A DNA stretch of 64,000 bases from Gibbsiella quercinecans (GTDB lineage Bacteria; Pseudomonadota; Gammaproteobacteria; Enterobacterales; Enterobacteriaceae). A program made the position numbers and the translations under genes. The stretch is taken from assembly GCF_002291425.1 (NCBI RefSeq), contig NZ_CP014136.1:868001-932000 (forward strand), given 5' to 3'. Below the pieces are notes generated by a model that saw only the letters and a program-made list of their open reading frames with translations, did no database searches and was not told the origin of the DNA. Shown here piece after piece: positions 16,536 to 25,422 of the stretch; within the stretch, counting starts at the first letter, position 1, and each line of letters begins with the position of its first letter.

Positions 16536-17205
16536 TGCGCCTATAAGGCTCTGTTACCAGCCGCGCCCTAACAGGCGCATACGATCTGACATTTGCATCA
16601 GACTCCGTTACTTACGGCCCGTAAACGGGCTGCCCGGGTAAGGGATCGATAACTGCTCGCCCATTTTATCCTCTTCAAGTTGGTGCTTTATGTATTCCTG
16701 TATCTTCGCGGTGTTCTTCCCCACCGTATCTACGTAGTACCCCCGGCACCAGAACTCCCTGTTTCTGTATTTGAATTTCAGATCTCCAAACTGCTCATAA
16801 AGCATCAGACTGCTTTTCCCTTTCAGATATCCCATAAAGCCAGATACGCTCATTTTGGGCGGGATTTCCACAAGCATATGGATATGATCTGCGCAGCATT
16901 CAGCTTTCAGGATCCGTACATTTTTCCACTCACATAGCTTTCTTAAGATACTGCCTATCGCCAGACGTTTCTCTCCGTAGAACGCTTGTCTTCGGTATTT
17001 TGGCGCAAAAACTATGTGATATTTACAGTTCCATCGGGTGTGCGCTAAGCTCTTTTCGTCCCCCATTGGGACCCCCTTTTGATTTCTTGTTGAACTTTTG
17101 CAGTTGCCAGACCGCAAGATGTTTTAACAAATCAAAAGGGGTTTTAATAACTGGCTTAAAGCTGAAAGCTTTCCGGAACCCCCAGCCTAGCTGGGGGTTT
17201 TCCAT
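16536..17205 (-). mobile_element. IS200/IS605-family insertion sequence (IS200-type, tnpA only)
   Basis: An approximately 670-bp element consisting of one tnpA gene and flanks. The upstream end carries the perfect hairpin AACCCCCAGC-CTA-GCTGGGGGTT (17177-17199), the transcription-blocking stem characteristic of the left end of IS200. The other end is not defined by inverted repeats, as expected for this family; TGCGCCT / AGGCGCA (16536-16542 and 16573-16579) is a subterminal hairpin candidate. The element sits between the TetR and ompC terminators, so it broke no gene. End coordinates are inferred, not seen directly. Confidence 0.8.
16608..17066 (-). CDS. tnpA: IS200/IS605 family transposase TnpA
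   Basis: A 152-residue Y1 transposase, full family length. It shows the N-terminal HTRWNCKYHIVFAPKYRRQ motif, the HUH metal motif in CADHIHMLVEIPP, the helix GFMGYLKGKSS, and the catalytic tyrosine region FWCRGYYVDTVGKN. These enzymes move IS200-type elements as single-stranded DNA by cutting at subterminal hairpins. No frameshift or stop is present, so it may be active. The ATG at 17066 gives the usual MGDEKSLAHTRW start; a longer open frame upstream is not needed. No tnpB follows. Confidence 0.95.
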   Translation of the reverse strand: MGDEKSLAHTRWNCKYHIVFAPKYRRQAFYGEKRLAIGSILRKLCEWKNVRILKAECCADHIHMLVEIPPKMSVSGFMGYLKGKSSLMLYEQFGDLKFKYRNREFWCRGYYVDTVGKNTAKIQEYIKHQLEEDKMGEQLSIPYPGSPFTGRK

Positions 17206-17209
17206 AGAC

Positions 17210-17236
17210 AAAAAAAACGCGGCCCGAAGGCCGCGT
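17210..17236 (-). terminator. Rho-independent terminator of ompC
   Basis: ACGCGGCC / GGCCGCGT with a tetraloop (TTCG on the minus strand) and seven T on the minus strand, 27 nt after the porin stop codon. Confidence 0.93.
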
Positions 17237-17262
17237 TACGTGATAAACGCTTACGTTGCTGC

Positions 17263-18363
17263 TTAGAACTGGTAAACCAGGCCAACGCCAACCACGTCGT
17301 CGGTATTGGTACCGGTCGCGCGGGTGAAGTCGTTTTCATCCAGCAGGTTGATTTTGTAATCAACGTAGGTGGACATGTTTTTGTTAAAGAAGTAGGTAGC
17401 GCCGACATCCACGTATTTCAGCAGATCCTGATCGCCCCAGCCGCGTTCGATGTCTTTACCTTTTGACTGCAGGTAAGCCACGGATGGGCGCAGACCGAAG
17501 TCGAACTGATACTGTGCGACAACTTCAAAGTTTTGCGCTTTGTTCGCAAAGCCGTACTGTGAGCTGCTGGCGGAACCGATACGGGTAGCGTTGTACGACT
17601 GGGTGTACATGGCGGCCAAATACACATTGTTAGCGTCGTATTTCAGACCGCCGCTGTAGGCTTCGGCCTTGTCACCCTGGCCCAGAAGCGCTGCGGAGTT
17701 TTGATCGTTGGTACGATCGGACGAGAAGTAGGCACCGGCGGCGCTAACACCCCAGCCCAGATCGTAAGACAGCGACATACCGTAGCCGTCGCCGTTCTGC
17801 GCCAGTACGCTGCGGCCATTGTTGGATTCGGTGGCGCTGCCGTTTTTGCCTTGATACTGAACGGCAAAGTTCAGGCCATCCACCAGGCCGAAGAAATCGC
17901 TGTTACGATAGGTTACTACGCCATTAGCACGCTGGAACAGGAAGTTGTCCGCGCCGTAGGTGTCGCCGCCGAACTCTGGCAGCACGTCGGTCCAGGAACC
18001 GACATCGTACAGGATACCGTAGTTACGGCCGTAATCCAGTGAGCCGTAGTCACCAAAACGCAGGCCAGCGAAGCCGACACGGGTGAAGGAGTTGTTTTCT
18101 GACTCGGTGTTATTCAATTGAACCTGATATTCCCACTGGCCGTAACCCACCAGTTGGTCGGTGATCTGGGTTTCCCCCTTCAGGCCGAAACGCATGTAGG
18201 ACTGATCGCCATCCAGCCCATTGTTATCCGAGAAATAGTGAAGCCCGTCGATTTTACCGTACAAATCCAGTTTATTACCGTCTTTGTTATAGATTTCCGC
18301 CGCACCTGCGGTGCCTGCGACCAGCAGTGCGGGTACTATCAGAGAGAGAACTCGGAGTTTCAT
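17263..18363 (-). CDS. ompC: Outer-membrane general porin OmpC
   Basis: A 366-residue trimeric porin. A 21-residue signal peptide (ending AGTAGA before AEIYNKDG) is followed by a 16-stranded beta-barrel with the loop-3 constriction motif [13 protein letters not shown] and a C-terminal phenylalanine (GLVYQF) needed for BAM recognition. It lets small hydrophilic solutes cross the outer membrane. The ATG at 18363 has GAGGA upstream; an ATG five codons earlier is the rejected alternative. Assignment as OmpC rather than OmpF rests on its place: micF is divergent upstream and rcsDB follow, exactly the E. coli order. The AT-rich 350 bp upstream would hold the OmpR sites; I could not place them with confidence. 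Confidence 0.95.
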   Translation of the reverse strand: MKLRVLSLIVPALLVAGTAGAAEIYNKDGNKLDLYGKIDGLHYFSDNNGLDGDQSYMRFGLKGETQITDQLVGYGQWEYQVQLNNTESENNSFTRVGFAGLRFGDYGSLDYGRNYGILYDVGSWTDVLPEFGGDTYGADNFLFQRANGVVTYRNSDFFGLVDGLNFAVQYQGKNGSATESNNGRSVLAQNGDGYGMSLSYDLGWGVSAAGAYFSSDRTNDQNSAALLGQGDKAEAYSGGLKYDANNVYLAAMYTQSYNATRIGSASSSQYGFANKAQNFEVVAQYQFDFGLRPSVAYLQSKGKDIERGWGDQDLLKYVDVGATYFFNKNMSTYVDYKINLLDENDFTRATGTNTDDVVGVGLVYQF

Positions 18364-19100
18364 CTTTATTATCCTCATTTATTACGTCGAGCTAGGGCCA
18401 CTGCTCTTCTGAGCATATTAGCGCGACAGTGCATTACCATTCTGGCAATAGGTGGATATTAATCCATAAAGAAATTGATACCAAGCATCAAATAGTGTTT
18501 CACCACCTACTAAATTCGTTTAAAAATGTAAAAACACGCGAACTATCACAAAAGATTACAGTCACTGAAAATAAAGCACGGAAACACAAAAAATAAATTA
18601 ACCAAACAAAATCAACGATCTATAAAGTTCAAACAAAAACTTTTCATAACTATACAAAAACGATAAAAATAAGCACGTTGTGATAAAAAAATTGACGAAA
18701 ATCGGATCTATACTTTGCTTGCTATCATCATTATTTTCATTATTACCTTCATTATCTATTGGATAATATTCAGTACATTAACCGGCCGCTGGCCGGTTTT
18801 TTTATCTCCTCATCACAGCCTGGCAGCCATTGATTCCGGCCGCACTTTTTGCCAAAAAATAATAACATAAAGATATTATCCCGCTAATAAACCGGCGCAC
18901 AATATGTCAAAAAAAATAACGGGAGAATGTTCAGACAATTCATAAAAAAAACAAAAATAACAACCCACTACGCATATATCCTAAAGCCATTCACGCTGCA
19001 GGATAAGCGTGTTGAGCAGCGTACGCACTGGCCCTGTTTGGGTTAGGATTCGATAATCTGCTATCCTGTCCCGGTTATTCACCCGGCCAGAAAACCTGCA
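18364..19100. other. ompC-micF divergent regulatory region and AT-rich spacer
   Basis: This 737-bp gap contains the ompC promoter region (18364-18700, strongly AT-rich, expected to bind OmpR), the micF gene (18721-18803) and a further AT-rich spacer (18804-19100) in front of the DUF4186 gene. No additional coding potential is seen. Confidence 0.7.
18721..18803 (+). ncRNA. micF: MicF small regulatory RNA
   Basis: An 83-nt RNA that starts GCTATCATCATTA, identical to the 5' end of E. coli MicF, continues with a U/A-rich middle (TTACCTTCATT) for pairing to the ompF translation start and Hfq binding, and ends in the terminator hairpin CCGGCC-GCT-GGCCGG with seven T. A -10 box TATACT lies at 18709-18714, six bases before the predicted +1; no convincing -35 is visible, as expected for an activator-dependent promoter (OmpR, Rob/SoxS/MarA in E. 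coli). It is divergent from ompC as in E. coli. It blocks translation of ompF and other mRNAs. Confidence 0.95.
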
Positions 19101-19472
19101 ATGAAACTCGACTCTGAAGCACTGTGGCAGCGGCTGCAAAATTCGCCTTTTCGCGCAAAATTCCGCCTGAACCCGAAAGACCAAGACTATTTTGCCGCCA
19201 AGGGCATGCCGACAATCCTCAGCCATGCGCGCGATTTTATCGATCGGCGCCTGGCGGCGGCATACCCTAAAAACGACGGTAAACAAACGCCGATGCGCGG
19301 CCACCCGGTATTTGTGGCGCAGCATGCCACCGCCACCTGTTGCCGCGGTTGCCTGGCAAAGTGGCATGGGATCGCACAGGGAAAAGCGCTGAATGAGGCG
19401 CAGAAAGATTACATTGTTCAGGTCATCGCGCTATGGCTGGCACGCCGAGCCGCAGGCGGTGGCAGCGAGTAG
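19101..19472 (+). CDS. DUF4186 family protein
   Basis: A 123-residue protein recognised as DUF4186. It has one characteristic cysteine/histidine cluster, GHPVFVAQHATATCCRGCLA, in which His, Cys-Cys-x-x-Cys and the following WHGI could bind a metal such as zinc. No function is known for the family. It reads in the same direction as micF and rcsD but is separated from both by more than 190 bp, so it is probably its own unit. Confidence 0.85.
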   Translation: MKLDSEALWQRLQNSPFRAKFRLNPKDQDYFAAKGMPTILSHARDFIDRRLAAAYPKNDGKQTPMRGHPVFVAQHATATCCRGCLAKWHGIAQGKALNEAQKDYIVQVIALWLARRAAGGGSE

Positions 19473-19665
19473 AGCGAATCCTTTCGACCCGGATCGCGGT
19501 TTGTGATAAAAACAGGCTTCATTTTTAGCAAACTGCCGCTGCTGATGCCACGATGACCCCTGCCCGATACCACGCGCAGCATCAGACGTGCATTGCCTAC
19601 AAAGCAATGGCAGGCCAACGCGCCGCTATCACCGGCATTGCCAACACAGGAACGCACCGTCAACC

Positions 19666-22362
19666 ATGCAAAACAAACAACTGACGATCAGCTCAACCAA
19701 TCTGACCCGCTGCTTCCTGCTGTTTATCGTACTCCTGCTAGTTTCACTTGGCCTGTACGGCTACAACTACACCAATTCCTGGCTGGCGGAAAAAAAGTAC
19801 GCATTGAATGCCATCAGCAACAGCCTGCAGCAGCGCATTGACTATTACCGCTATGTGACCTACCAAGTCTACGATCGCTTTGGCAGCACCTCTTTACTGA
19901 CGGCCACCCCAGACCTGCAGGAAACCCGTCTGCGCCCGGACGTGTATTACGTCGAAAAACCGTACAAGAAAACCGACGCTGTGATTTTCGGCACCCATGA
20001 CAGCAATACGCTGACCATGATTGCCGGGGTTTCGGACTACCTGGACATGCTCTGGGGGGCGGAAAAAGAGCAGTACACAATGTACTACCTCAACGGCCTG
20101 GATAACAGCCTGAGCATGGTGACCACCCAACCGGTGAAGGAGCTGATTTCCCGCTATAAGGAGAACTACCTGGCGAATTCGGCCGAAGACCGCCGGGCGG
20201 AAATGCTGCAGCAGGCCAATATGCTCGACGAACGCGAAAGCTTCTCTGAGCTGCGCAAGCAACGGGCCCCCAACGCCTATTCGTTCTCTATCCATACCAC
20301 GTTCAACCAACCGGGGCATTTGGCGACCGTCATCGCCTTTGAACTTCCGATAAACGACATGATTCCCGCCAACCTGGCGCGCGCCAACTTTGCGCTGCTG
20401 CCGAATAATGTCGATCCGGAAAGCACGGCCGGGCAGAACGCGGCTGCCGGCAGCACCGCCCTGACCGGCAGTTGGCTGGAATTCCATATCCCGTTGGCCA
20501 ACGCGCCGCTGAAGCTGGTCTACCATGTGTCCAGCATCAGCCTGGCGTTCGATCTGCTGCACAATAATATTTGGCTGCTTGCCATCCACCTGCTGTTGCT
20601 GCTGCTTTCGCTGCTTGGCATCTACTTTATTCGCCGCCAATATATCCACCCCAGCGAAAGCATGGCCGCAGAGCTGGAAACCGAACGCGCGCTGTGTAAG
20701 GAGATTGTCGCCAATCTGCCTTCCGGCCTGTTGGTATACAATTTCGCCAGCAACACCGTCATCGCCAGCAACCAAACGGCAGAGCACCTGCTGCCCCATC
20801 TCAGCCTGCAAAAAATCGCGCATATTGCCGAGCAGCACCATGGGGTGATCCAGGCAACGGTCAACAATGAAGTGTATGAAATCCGCCTGTTCCGCAGCCA
20901 GCTGTCGCCGGACATTTATCTGTTCCTGCTCAACGATCAGGATAAGGAAGCCATCGTCAATAAGCGGTTGCAGCAGGCGCGGCGTGAATACGACAAAAAC
21001 GTGCAGGCGCGCAAGCTGATGCTGCACAACCTGGGCATTGAGCTGAACCAACCGGTGCGCCAGATCTACGATCTGGCCGGCCAGTTGCACAACCAGCCGG
21101 ATCCGCAGCAACAACAGGCGCTGCTGGGCCAACTGTCCACTGCCTCCAGCGCGGTGCTGGCGCTGATCGACAACATCACCTTGCTCACGCGCCTTGAAAC
21201 ACAAGATTGGCAACCTTCGCGGCAATCATTCACCCCCGTTCAGTTGATTGACGATCTGTTGCTGGAAGCCTTGCCGATGATCAACCAGAAAGGGCTGGCG
21301 CTGTTCAACCATTGCCAGTTGGCCGCCGATCAAAACTATGTCGGCGATGTGAATGCGCTGCGCAAAATCCTCTCAATGCTGCTGCACTACGCCATTATCA
21401 CCACCGCCTGCGGCAAAATCTCTGTGGTGGCGGAGAGCGATCCGGCAAGCCCGGATCGGTTGATATTCCACGTTAATGATACCGGCGCTGGCCTTTCCAG
21501 CGATGAGCTCAGCAACCTGGACTACCCGTTCACCGGCCAGGCGCTGGCCGATCGTTTCAACCAGGGTTCCGGCCTGACGTTTTTCCTGTGTAACCAACTG
21601 TGCAAAAAGCTCAACGGCCAACTGGATATCCACAGCAAACCGGACATCGGCACGCGCTATATCATCCACGTGACGATGGAAGCCGAGCAGAAGGAAGAAG
21701 AAGAGCCGGAAAAATTGTTGGACGGCGTCAAGGCGTTACTGGATATCACCTCTGAAGAGGTGCGCAGTATCGTTACCCACCTGCTGCACACCTACGGCGC
21801 GGACTGCCTGATTGCCGAAGAGCATGCGGCCAATCACAACTATGACATTCTGCTGACCGACAACCCGCAGCGGGCAGATGACTATACCCTGCTGCTAGCC
21901 AGCGACGAGCCCGGCTGGCAACAGCTGGAAAAACGTTATATTCGGGTGAATTACAACCTGAGCAGCGCTATGCTCGATGCCATTCTGGTGCTGATGGAAC
22001 AGCAAATGGCCGCGCTGGAACAAGAGGAAGATCTGCTGTCGCTAACGGCAGAAAATCTACAACACTATGAAAAACAATTGAAATCAAGCGATTACTATGG
22101 CTTGTTTATTGATACAGTACCCGATGATGTCAAAAAACTGTATACTGAGGCGGGCAGTAGTGATTTCGAGGCTCTGTCACAGACCGCACACCGCCTGAAA
22201 GGCGTATTTGCTATGTTAAATCTGCTTCCGGGCAAGCAACTGTGTGAATCGTTGGAACAGCACATCGCAGATGGTGATGCGCTTCAGATAGAGAACAACA
22301 TCAGTCAGATTGATTTTTTCGTCAGTAGACTGCTGCAGCAAGGTAGCCAACCACATGAATAA
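19666..22362 (+). CDS. rcsD: Rcs phosphorelay phosphotransfer protein RcsD
   Basis: An 898-residue inner-membrane protein, close to the 890 of E. coli. One membrane helix lies near residues 17-37 and a second near 301-322, enclosing a periplasmic domain. The cytoplasmic part has a degenerate histidine-kinase-like region lacking a phosphorylatable His in the dimerisation helix, an ABL domain, and a C-terminal HPt domain with phospho-accepting His842 in TAHRLKG, the same number as in E. coli. RcsD passes phosphate from RcsC to RcsB in the envelope-stress response. The ATG at 19666 gives the known N-terminus. Its last 8 nt overlap the start of rcsB, implying coupling. Confidence 0.96.
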   Translation: MQNKQLTISSTNLTRCFLLFIVLLLVSLGLYGYNYTNSWLAEKKYALNAISNSLQQRIDYYRYVTYQVYDRFGSTSLLTATPDLQETRLRPDVYYVEKPYKKTDAVIFGTHDSNTLTMIAGVSDYLDMLWGAEKEQYTMYYLNGLDNSLSMVTTQPVKELISRYKENYLANSAEDRRAEMLQQANMLDERESFSELRKQRAPNAYSFSIHTTFNQPGHLATVIAFELPINDMIPANLARANFALLPNNVDPESTAGQNAAAGSTALTGSWLEFHIPLANAPLKLVYHVSSISLAFDLLHNNIWLLAIHLLLLLLSLLGIYFIRRQYIHPSESMAAELETERALCKEIVANLPSGLLVYNFASNTVIASNQTAEHLLPHLSLQKIAHIAEQHHGVIQATVNNEVYEIRLFRSQLSPDIYLFLLNDQDKEAIVNKRLQQARREYDKNVQARKLMLHNLGIELNQPVRQIYDLAGQLHNQPDPQQQQALLGQLSTASSAVLALIDNITLLTRLETQDWQPSRQSFTPVQLIDDLLLEALPMINQKGLALFNHCQLAADQNYVGDVNALRKILSMLLHYAIITTACGKISVVAESDPASPDRLIFHVNDTGAGLSSDELSNLDYPFTGQALADRFNQGSGLTFFLCNQLCKKLNGQLDIHSKPDIGTRYIIHVTMEAEQKEEEEPEKLLDGVKALLDITSEEVRSIVTHLLHTYGADCLIAEEHAANHNYDILLTDNPQRADDYTLLLASDEPGWQQLEKRYIRVNYNLSSAMLDAILVLMEQQMAALEQEEDLLSLTAENLQHYEKQLKSSDYYGLFIDTVPDDVKKLYTEAGSSDFEALSQTAHRLKGVFAMLNLLPGKQLCESLEQHIADGDALQIENNISQIDFFVSRLLQQGSQPHE

Positions 22363-23005
22363 CCTGAACGTAATTATTGCTGATGATCACCCTATCGTGC
22401 TTTTTGGCATCAGGAAGTCACTTGAACAAATTGAATGGGTGAATGTCGTTGGGGAGTTCGAAGACTCAACGGCGCTGATCAACAGTCTGTCCAAACTCAA
22501 CGCCGACGTATTGATCACCGATCTCTCAATGCCGGGTGACAAGTACGGCGACGGCATCACGCTGATCAAATACATCAAACGCCACTATCCGCAGTTGTCG
22601 ATCATTGTTCTTACCATGAACAATAATCCGGCGATCCTGAGCGCCGTATTGGATCTGGATATTGAAGGTATCGTGCTGAAGCAAGGTGCCCCGACCGATC
22701 TGCCCAAGGCGCTCGCCGCGTTGCAGAAAGGCAAAAAGTTCACCCCGGAAAGCGTTTCCAAACTGCTGGATAAAATCAGTGCCAGCGGCTACGGCGACAA
22801 ACGCCTGTCACCGAAAGAAAGCGAAGTGTTGCGCCTGTTTGCTGAAGGTTTCCTGGTAACGGAAATTGCGAAGAAGCTTAACCGCAGCATCAAAACCATC
22901 AGTAGCCAGAAGAAATCGGCGATGATGAAGCTGGGTGTCGACAACGACATCGCCCTGCTCAACTACCTTTCCTCTGTCAGCATGACGCCGGTGGACAAAG
23001 ACTAA
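22355..23005 (+). CDS. rcsB: Rcs response regulator RcsB
   Basis: A 216-residue LuxR/FixJ-type response regulator, identical in length to E. coli RcsB. The receiver domain has the acidic pair in IIADDHP, the phospho-acceptor Asp56 in DVLITDLSMP and Lys109 in VLKQG. The C-terminal helix-turn-helix contains LSPKESEVLRLFAEG and the recognition helix RSIKTISSQKKSAMMKLG. It controls capsule, motility and envelope genes, alone or with RcsA and other partners. It starts inside the end of rcsD and is followed by a strong terminator. The partner rcsC is not in the usual convergent position beyond the terminator. Confidence 0.97.
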   Translation: MNNLNVIIADDHPIVLFGIRKSLEQIEWVNVVGEFEDSTALINSLSKLNADVLITDLSMPGDKYGDGITLIKYIKRHYPQLSIIVLTMNNNPAILSAVLDLDIEGIVLKQGAPTDLPKALAALQKGKKFTPESVSKLLDKISASGYGDKRLSPKESEVLRLFAEGFLVTEIAKKLNRSIKTISSQKKSAMMKLGVDNDIALLNYLSSVSMTPVDKD

Positions 23006-23012
23006 ACAAAAT

Positions 23013-23041
23013 GGCCAGCCAACGCCGGCTGGCCGTTTTTT
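23013..23041 (+). terminator. Rho-independent terminator of rcsDB
   Basis: GGCCAGCC / GGCTGGCC with a six-base loop and six T, 8 nt after the rcsB stop. Confidence 0.92.
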
Positions 23042-23077
23042 GTGGCAACGCCCCACCGGGTTCCCCCCTTAAAGAGC

Positions 23078-23581
23078 TTATTGACGCACCGCGTTTACCA
23101 CCGCGTCGTTGGCCTGCCACAGGCGGTATTTCACGTCCACATCTTGCGGCACATAAACCACGATAGGCAGGCGGCTGTTGTAGCGTTGCATCGCGGCTTC
23201 ACCCAGGTTTGCGGCGACAAACTGCGTTTGTTTGCTGCTATCCGGGCAGGCCATTCGAGTGGATGCCGGCGGCGAGAGTTTTTCCAGCACCAGATAATCG
23301 TAGCCCCATCCTTCCAGCGTTTTGCGCTCAAGATTGCCCCCCATGAAATGGCGGTTGCAATCCACGTGCAACGTTTTACCGATCAGCAATTCCACTTTCA
23401 TGTTCTCTTCGTGCTCCAGCGGCGGCAAGAAGATCACCTGGCGGCTCATGCCCTGTTCCGCTGGCGGATAGGGAGCAACACTTTCCAGTGACGGTTGGCC
23501 TGCGCCAGCCGTGGCGGCCGCATTCGCCCCTGCACAAGCAGCCATCAGCAGGCCGGTGATAACCAGAGAAATCGTTTTCAT
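23078..23581 (-). CDS. eco: Ecotin, periplasmic serine protease inhibitor, with Arg at P1
   Basis: A 167-residue protein with an approximately 22-residue signal peptide. The mature part aligns well with E. coli ecotin: [58 protein letters not shown]. The two cysteines that form the disulfide (VDCN and MACP) are kept. The reactive loop reads STRMACP where E. coli has STMMACP, so the P1 residue is Arg instead of Met84. Ecotin is a dimeric inhibitor of trypsin-fold proteases that protects cells against host proteases; Arg at P1 would favour trypsin-like over elastase- or chymotrypsin-like targets. It is convergent with rcsB, where rcsC is usually found. Confidence 0.95.
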   Translation of the reverse strand: MKTISLVITGLLMAACAGANAAATAGAGQPSLESVAPYPPAEQGMSRQVIFLPPLEHEENMKVELLIGKTLHVDCNRHFMGGNLERKTLEGWGYDYLVLEKLSPPASTRMACPDSSKQTQFVAANLGEAAMQRYNSRLPIVVYVPQDVDVKYRLWQANDAVVNAVRQ

Positions 23582-23897
23582 CCGCTATGTCCTTATAATC
23601 CTAATAAATGGCAACATTCAGCTAAAACGCTACGTCCGCTACACAGCCTACCACAAGCCAAATTAAATAAACCCTCAACAGCCCCCCAGATTAAGCGCCC
23701 TTCCCTTTACTCGCCAGCACCATCCTTTTATGGTTAACCGCATTTTTGGCTTACTTGTCAGCGGGTTGCTGGTTTCGGGGCCATGCTGTTCGCGGGCAGC
23801 GCCTTCCGCAGCCAACGGCAACTGCGGGGATGAACTAACCAACTGGCTGTTTATTGGTGGGCAAGCAGCAGGCAATGCCCACTGTGAGGGAATTATC
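23582..23897. other. Intergenic region and leader of ybjG
   Basis: A 316-bp gap between divergent eco and ybjG. The part from 23730 is open in the ybjG frame and would encode a hydrophobic N-terminal extension, but ecotin-side promoter elements must also lie here. I see no convincing regulatory motif. Confidence 0.4.
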
Positions 23898-24503
23898 ATG
23901 GAACAACTGAATCACGTGCTTTTCATCGCGATCGATGCCACCCCGGCATCCCCCAAATGGCTGATTGAATTCGCCCTGTTCCTGGCCCGCGATATGATTG
24001 CCATCGTACCGCTGCTGATCGTGGGGCTTTGGCTATGGGGCCCGAAGGATCGCCTGGTATCACAGCGTGAAGTGGTCAGCAAAACCACCATCGCCCTGCT
24101 GTTTGCCATGGCCACCGCCACGGCGATCGGCATGCTCTTGCCTTATGAAAGGCCGTTTGTCCCCGGTTTTGGCTATACATTCCTCGCTCATGCGCCGGAT
24201 AGTTCATTTCCCAGCAACCACGGCACGGCCATCTTCACCTTTGCGCTGGCCTTCCTGTGCTGGCATCGGGTGTGGTCCGGCATTCTCCTGATGGCGATCG
24301 GCGTGGGCATCGCCTGGGCGCGGGTGTACCTTGGCGTGCACTGGCCGCTGGACATGGTGGGTGCGTTCTTGCTGGGCATCGTCGGCTGCCTGTTCGCCCA
24401 GTTGGTCTGGAACCTGTACGGCGATGCCATCGCCAGTACGCTTGGCCGCCTGTATCACGCCCTGTTCGCCTTGCCGATTCGCAAAGGCTGGGTAAAAGAA
24501 TAA
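23898..24503 (+). CDS. ybjG: Undecaprenyl-diphosphatase (PAP2 family), YbjG/BcrC-like
   Basis: A 201-residue integral membrane phosphatase, very similar to E. coli YbjG along its whole length. The three PAP2 motifs are present: the Arg-Pro of PYERPFV, the PSNHGT segment with catalytic His, and ARVYLGVHWPLDMVG with the second His. It removes phosphate from undecaprenyl diphosphate on the periplasmic side so that the lipid carrier can be reused for peptidoglycan and O-antigen synthesis. The C-terminal FALPIRKGWVK matches E. coli. The ATG at 23898 has GAGGG upstream and matches the family start; the longer frame from 23730 is less likely. In E. coli ybjG is a PhoP/Rcs/BasR-responsive envelope gene. 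Confidence 0.93.
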   Translation: MEQLNHVLFIAIDATPASPKWLIEFALFLARDMIAIVPLLIVGLWLWGPKDRLVSQREVVSKTTIALLFAMATATAIGMLLPYERPFVPGFGYTFLAHAPDSSFPSNHGTAIFTFALAFLCWHRVWSGILLMAIGVGIAWARVYLGVHWPLDMVGAFLLGIVGCLFAQLVWNLYGDAIASTLGRLYHALFALPIRKGWVKE

Positions 24504-24621
24504 CGCGCAAGCGGTTAGTTTGTTACTCAAGAAACACCAATGTTAGCAAAATCACAATTTAAGCTTTAAAAGCTGGGTATATCGGCCTTATACGCGGGTG
24601 ATGTATTCTTTTCTCACCAAA

Positions 24622-24639
24622 ATGTTATGATACTAACAT
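24622..24639. promoter_or_regulatory. DeoR-type operator upstream of deoC
   Basis: ATGTTATGATACTAACAT has inverted arms ATGTTA / TAACAT. E. coli DeoR sites have a TGTTAGAA/TTCTAACA form, so this fits. A half-site AATGTTAGCAA lies about 85 bp upstream (24539-24549), which would allow looping between sites, as DeoR does. It is 27 nt before the deoC start and deoR is the next gene. Confidence 0.65.
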
Positions 24640-24666
24640 CACCACTTTACCGTATCAGGGACCACA

Positions 24667-25347
24667 ATGACGACCGAACACATTGATTATGCGCGCTATA
24701 TCGATCACACCTTGCTCGCCATGGACGCCACGGAAACGCAGATCGCCAGGCTGTGTGAAGAAGCCCAACAGCACCATTTTTATGCAGTCTGCGTGAATTC
24801 GGGCTATGTCCCGCTGGCGGCGCAATTGCTGCAGGAAAGCGACGTGAAAATCTGTTCGGTTATTGGCTTCCCGCTGGGCGCCGGCCTGACCATTGCCAAA
24901 GCGTTTGAGGCCAAAGCCGCTATTGCCGCCGGCGCGCAAGAGATTGATATGGTCATCAACGTCGGCTGGCTGAAAAGCGGCCTGCTAGATGCAGTGAAGG
25001 CAGACATCGCGGCGGTACGCGAAGTTTGTGACGCAATCCCACTGAAGGTGATCCTGGAAACCTGCCTGCTCAGCGATGAACAAATCGTTCAGCTGTGCGA
25101 AATCTGCCGTGCGCTTGACGTCGCCTTTGTGAAAACTTCCACCGGCTTCAGCACCGGCGGCGCCCGGGCCGAACACGTTGCCCTGATGCGCGCCACCGTC
25201 GGCGAGCAAATGGGCGTGAAAGCCTCTGGCGCCGTGCGCGATCGCGCGACTGCCGAGAAAATGATCCAGGCCGGCGCCACCCGTATCGGCACCAGCTCCG
25301 GCGTTGCCATTATCGCCGGTGAAAAAGCCGCCAACGGCAGCTACTGA
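24667..25347 (+). CDS. deoC: Deoxyribose-phosphate aldolase
   Basis: A 226-residue class I aldolase that splits 2-deoxyribose-5-phosphate into glyceraldehyde-3-phosphate and acetaldehyde in nucleoside breakdown. The Schiff-base lysine is in [11 protein letters not shown] (about residue 155) and the proton-relay lysine in [15 protein letters not shown] at residues 13-18 and the [11 protein letters not shown] segment are conserved. The protein is shorter than the 259-residue E. coli DeoC and matches the compact, Bacillus-like branch. It is not followed by deoABD here but by deoR after a 75-bp gap, so this is a separate, locally regulated deoC unit. Confidence 0.96.
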   Translation: MTTEHIDYARYIDHTLLAMDATETQIARLCEEAQQHHFYAVCVNSGYVPLAAQLLQESDVKICSVIGFPLGAGLTIAKAFEAKAAIAAGAQEIDMVINVGWLKSGLLDAVKADIAAVREVCDAIPLKVILETCLLSDEQIVQLCEICRALDVAFVKTSTGFSTGGARAEHVALMRATVGEQMGVKASGAVRDRATAEKMIQAGATRIGTSSGVAIIAGEKAANGSY

Positions 25348-25354
25348 CGCGACG

Positions 25355-25379
25355 GCGGCGCCCTGCCAGCGGGCGCCGC
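25355..25379. other. GC-rich hairpin between deoC and deoR
   Basis: GCGGCGCCC / GGGCGCCGC, a perfect 9-bp stem with a 7-base loop, starts 8 nt after the deoC stop. There is no T run, so it is not a standard terminator; it may stabilise the deoC message or lower expression of deoR. Confidence 0.5.
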
Positions 25380-25422
25380 AACCCCCCCGCTTGCACAGGC
25401 ATTTTTTGAGTAGCAGAAACCG

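Noticed and set aside
18692..18714. TTGACG as a -35 for micF
   Set aside because: It is only 11 nt from the TATACT -10 box, too close for a sigma-70 promoter.
23730..23897. N-terminal extension of ybjG with signal-peptide-like sequence
   Set aside because: Homologues begin at the MEQLN start, which has a proper ribosome-binding site; the extension has cysteine- and serine-rich, unconserved composition.
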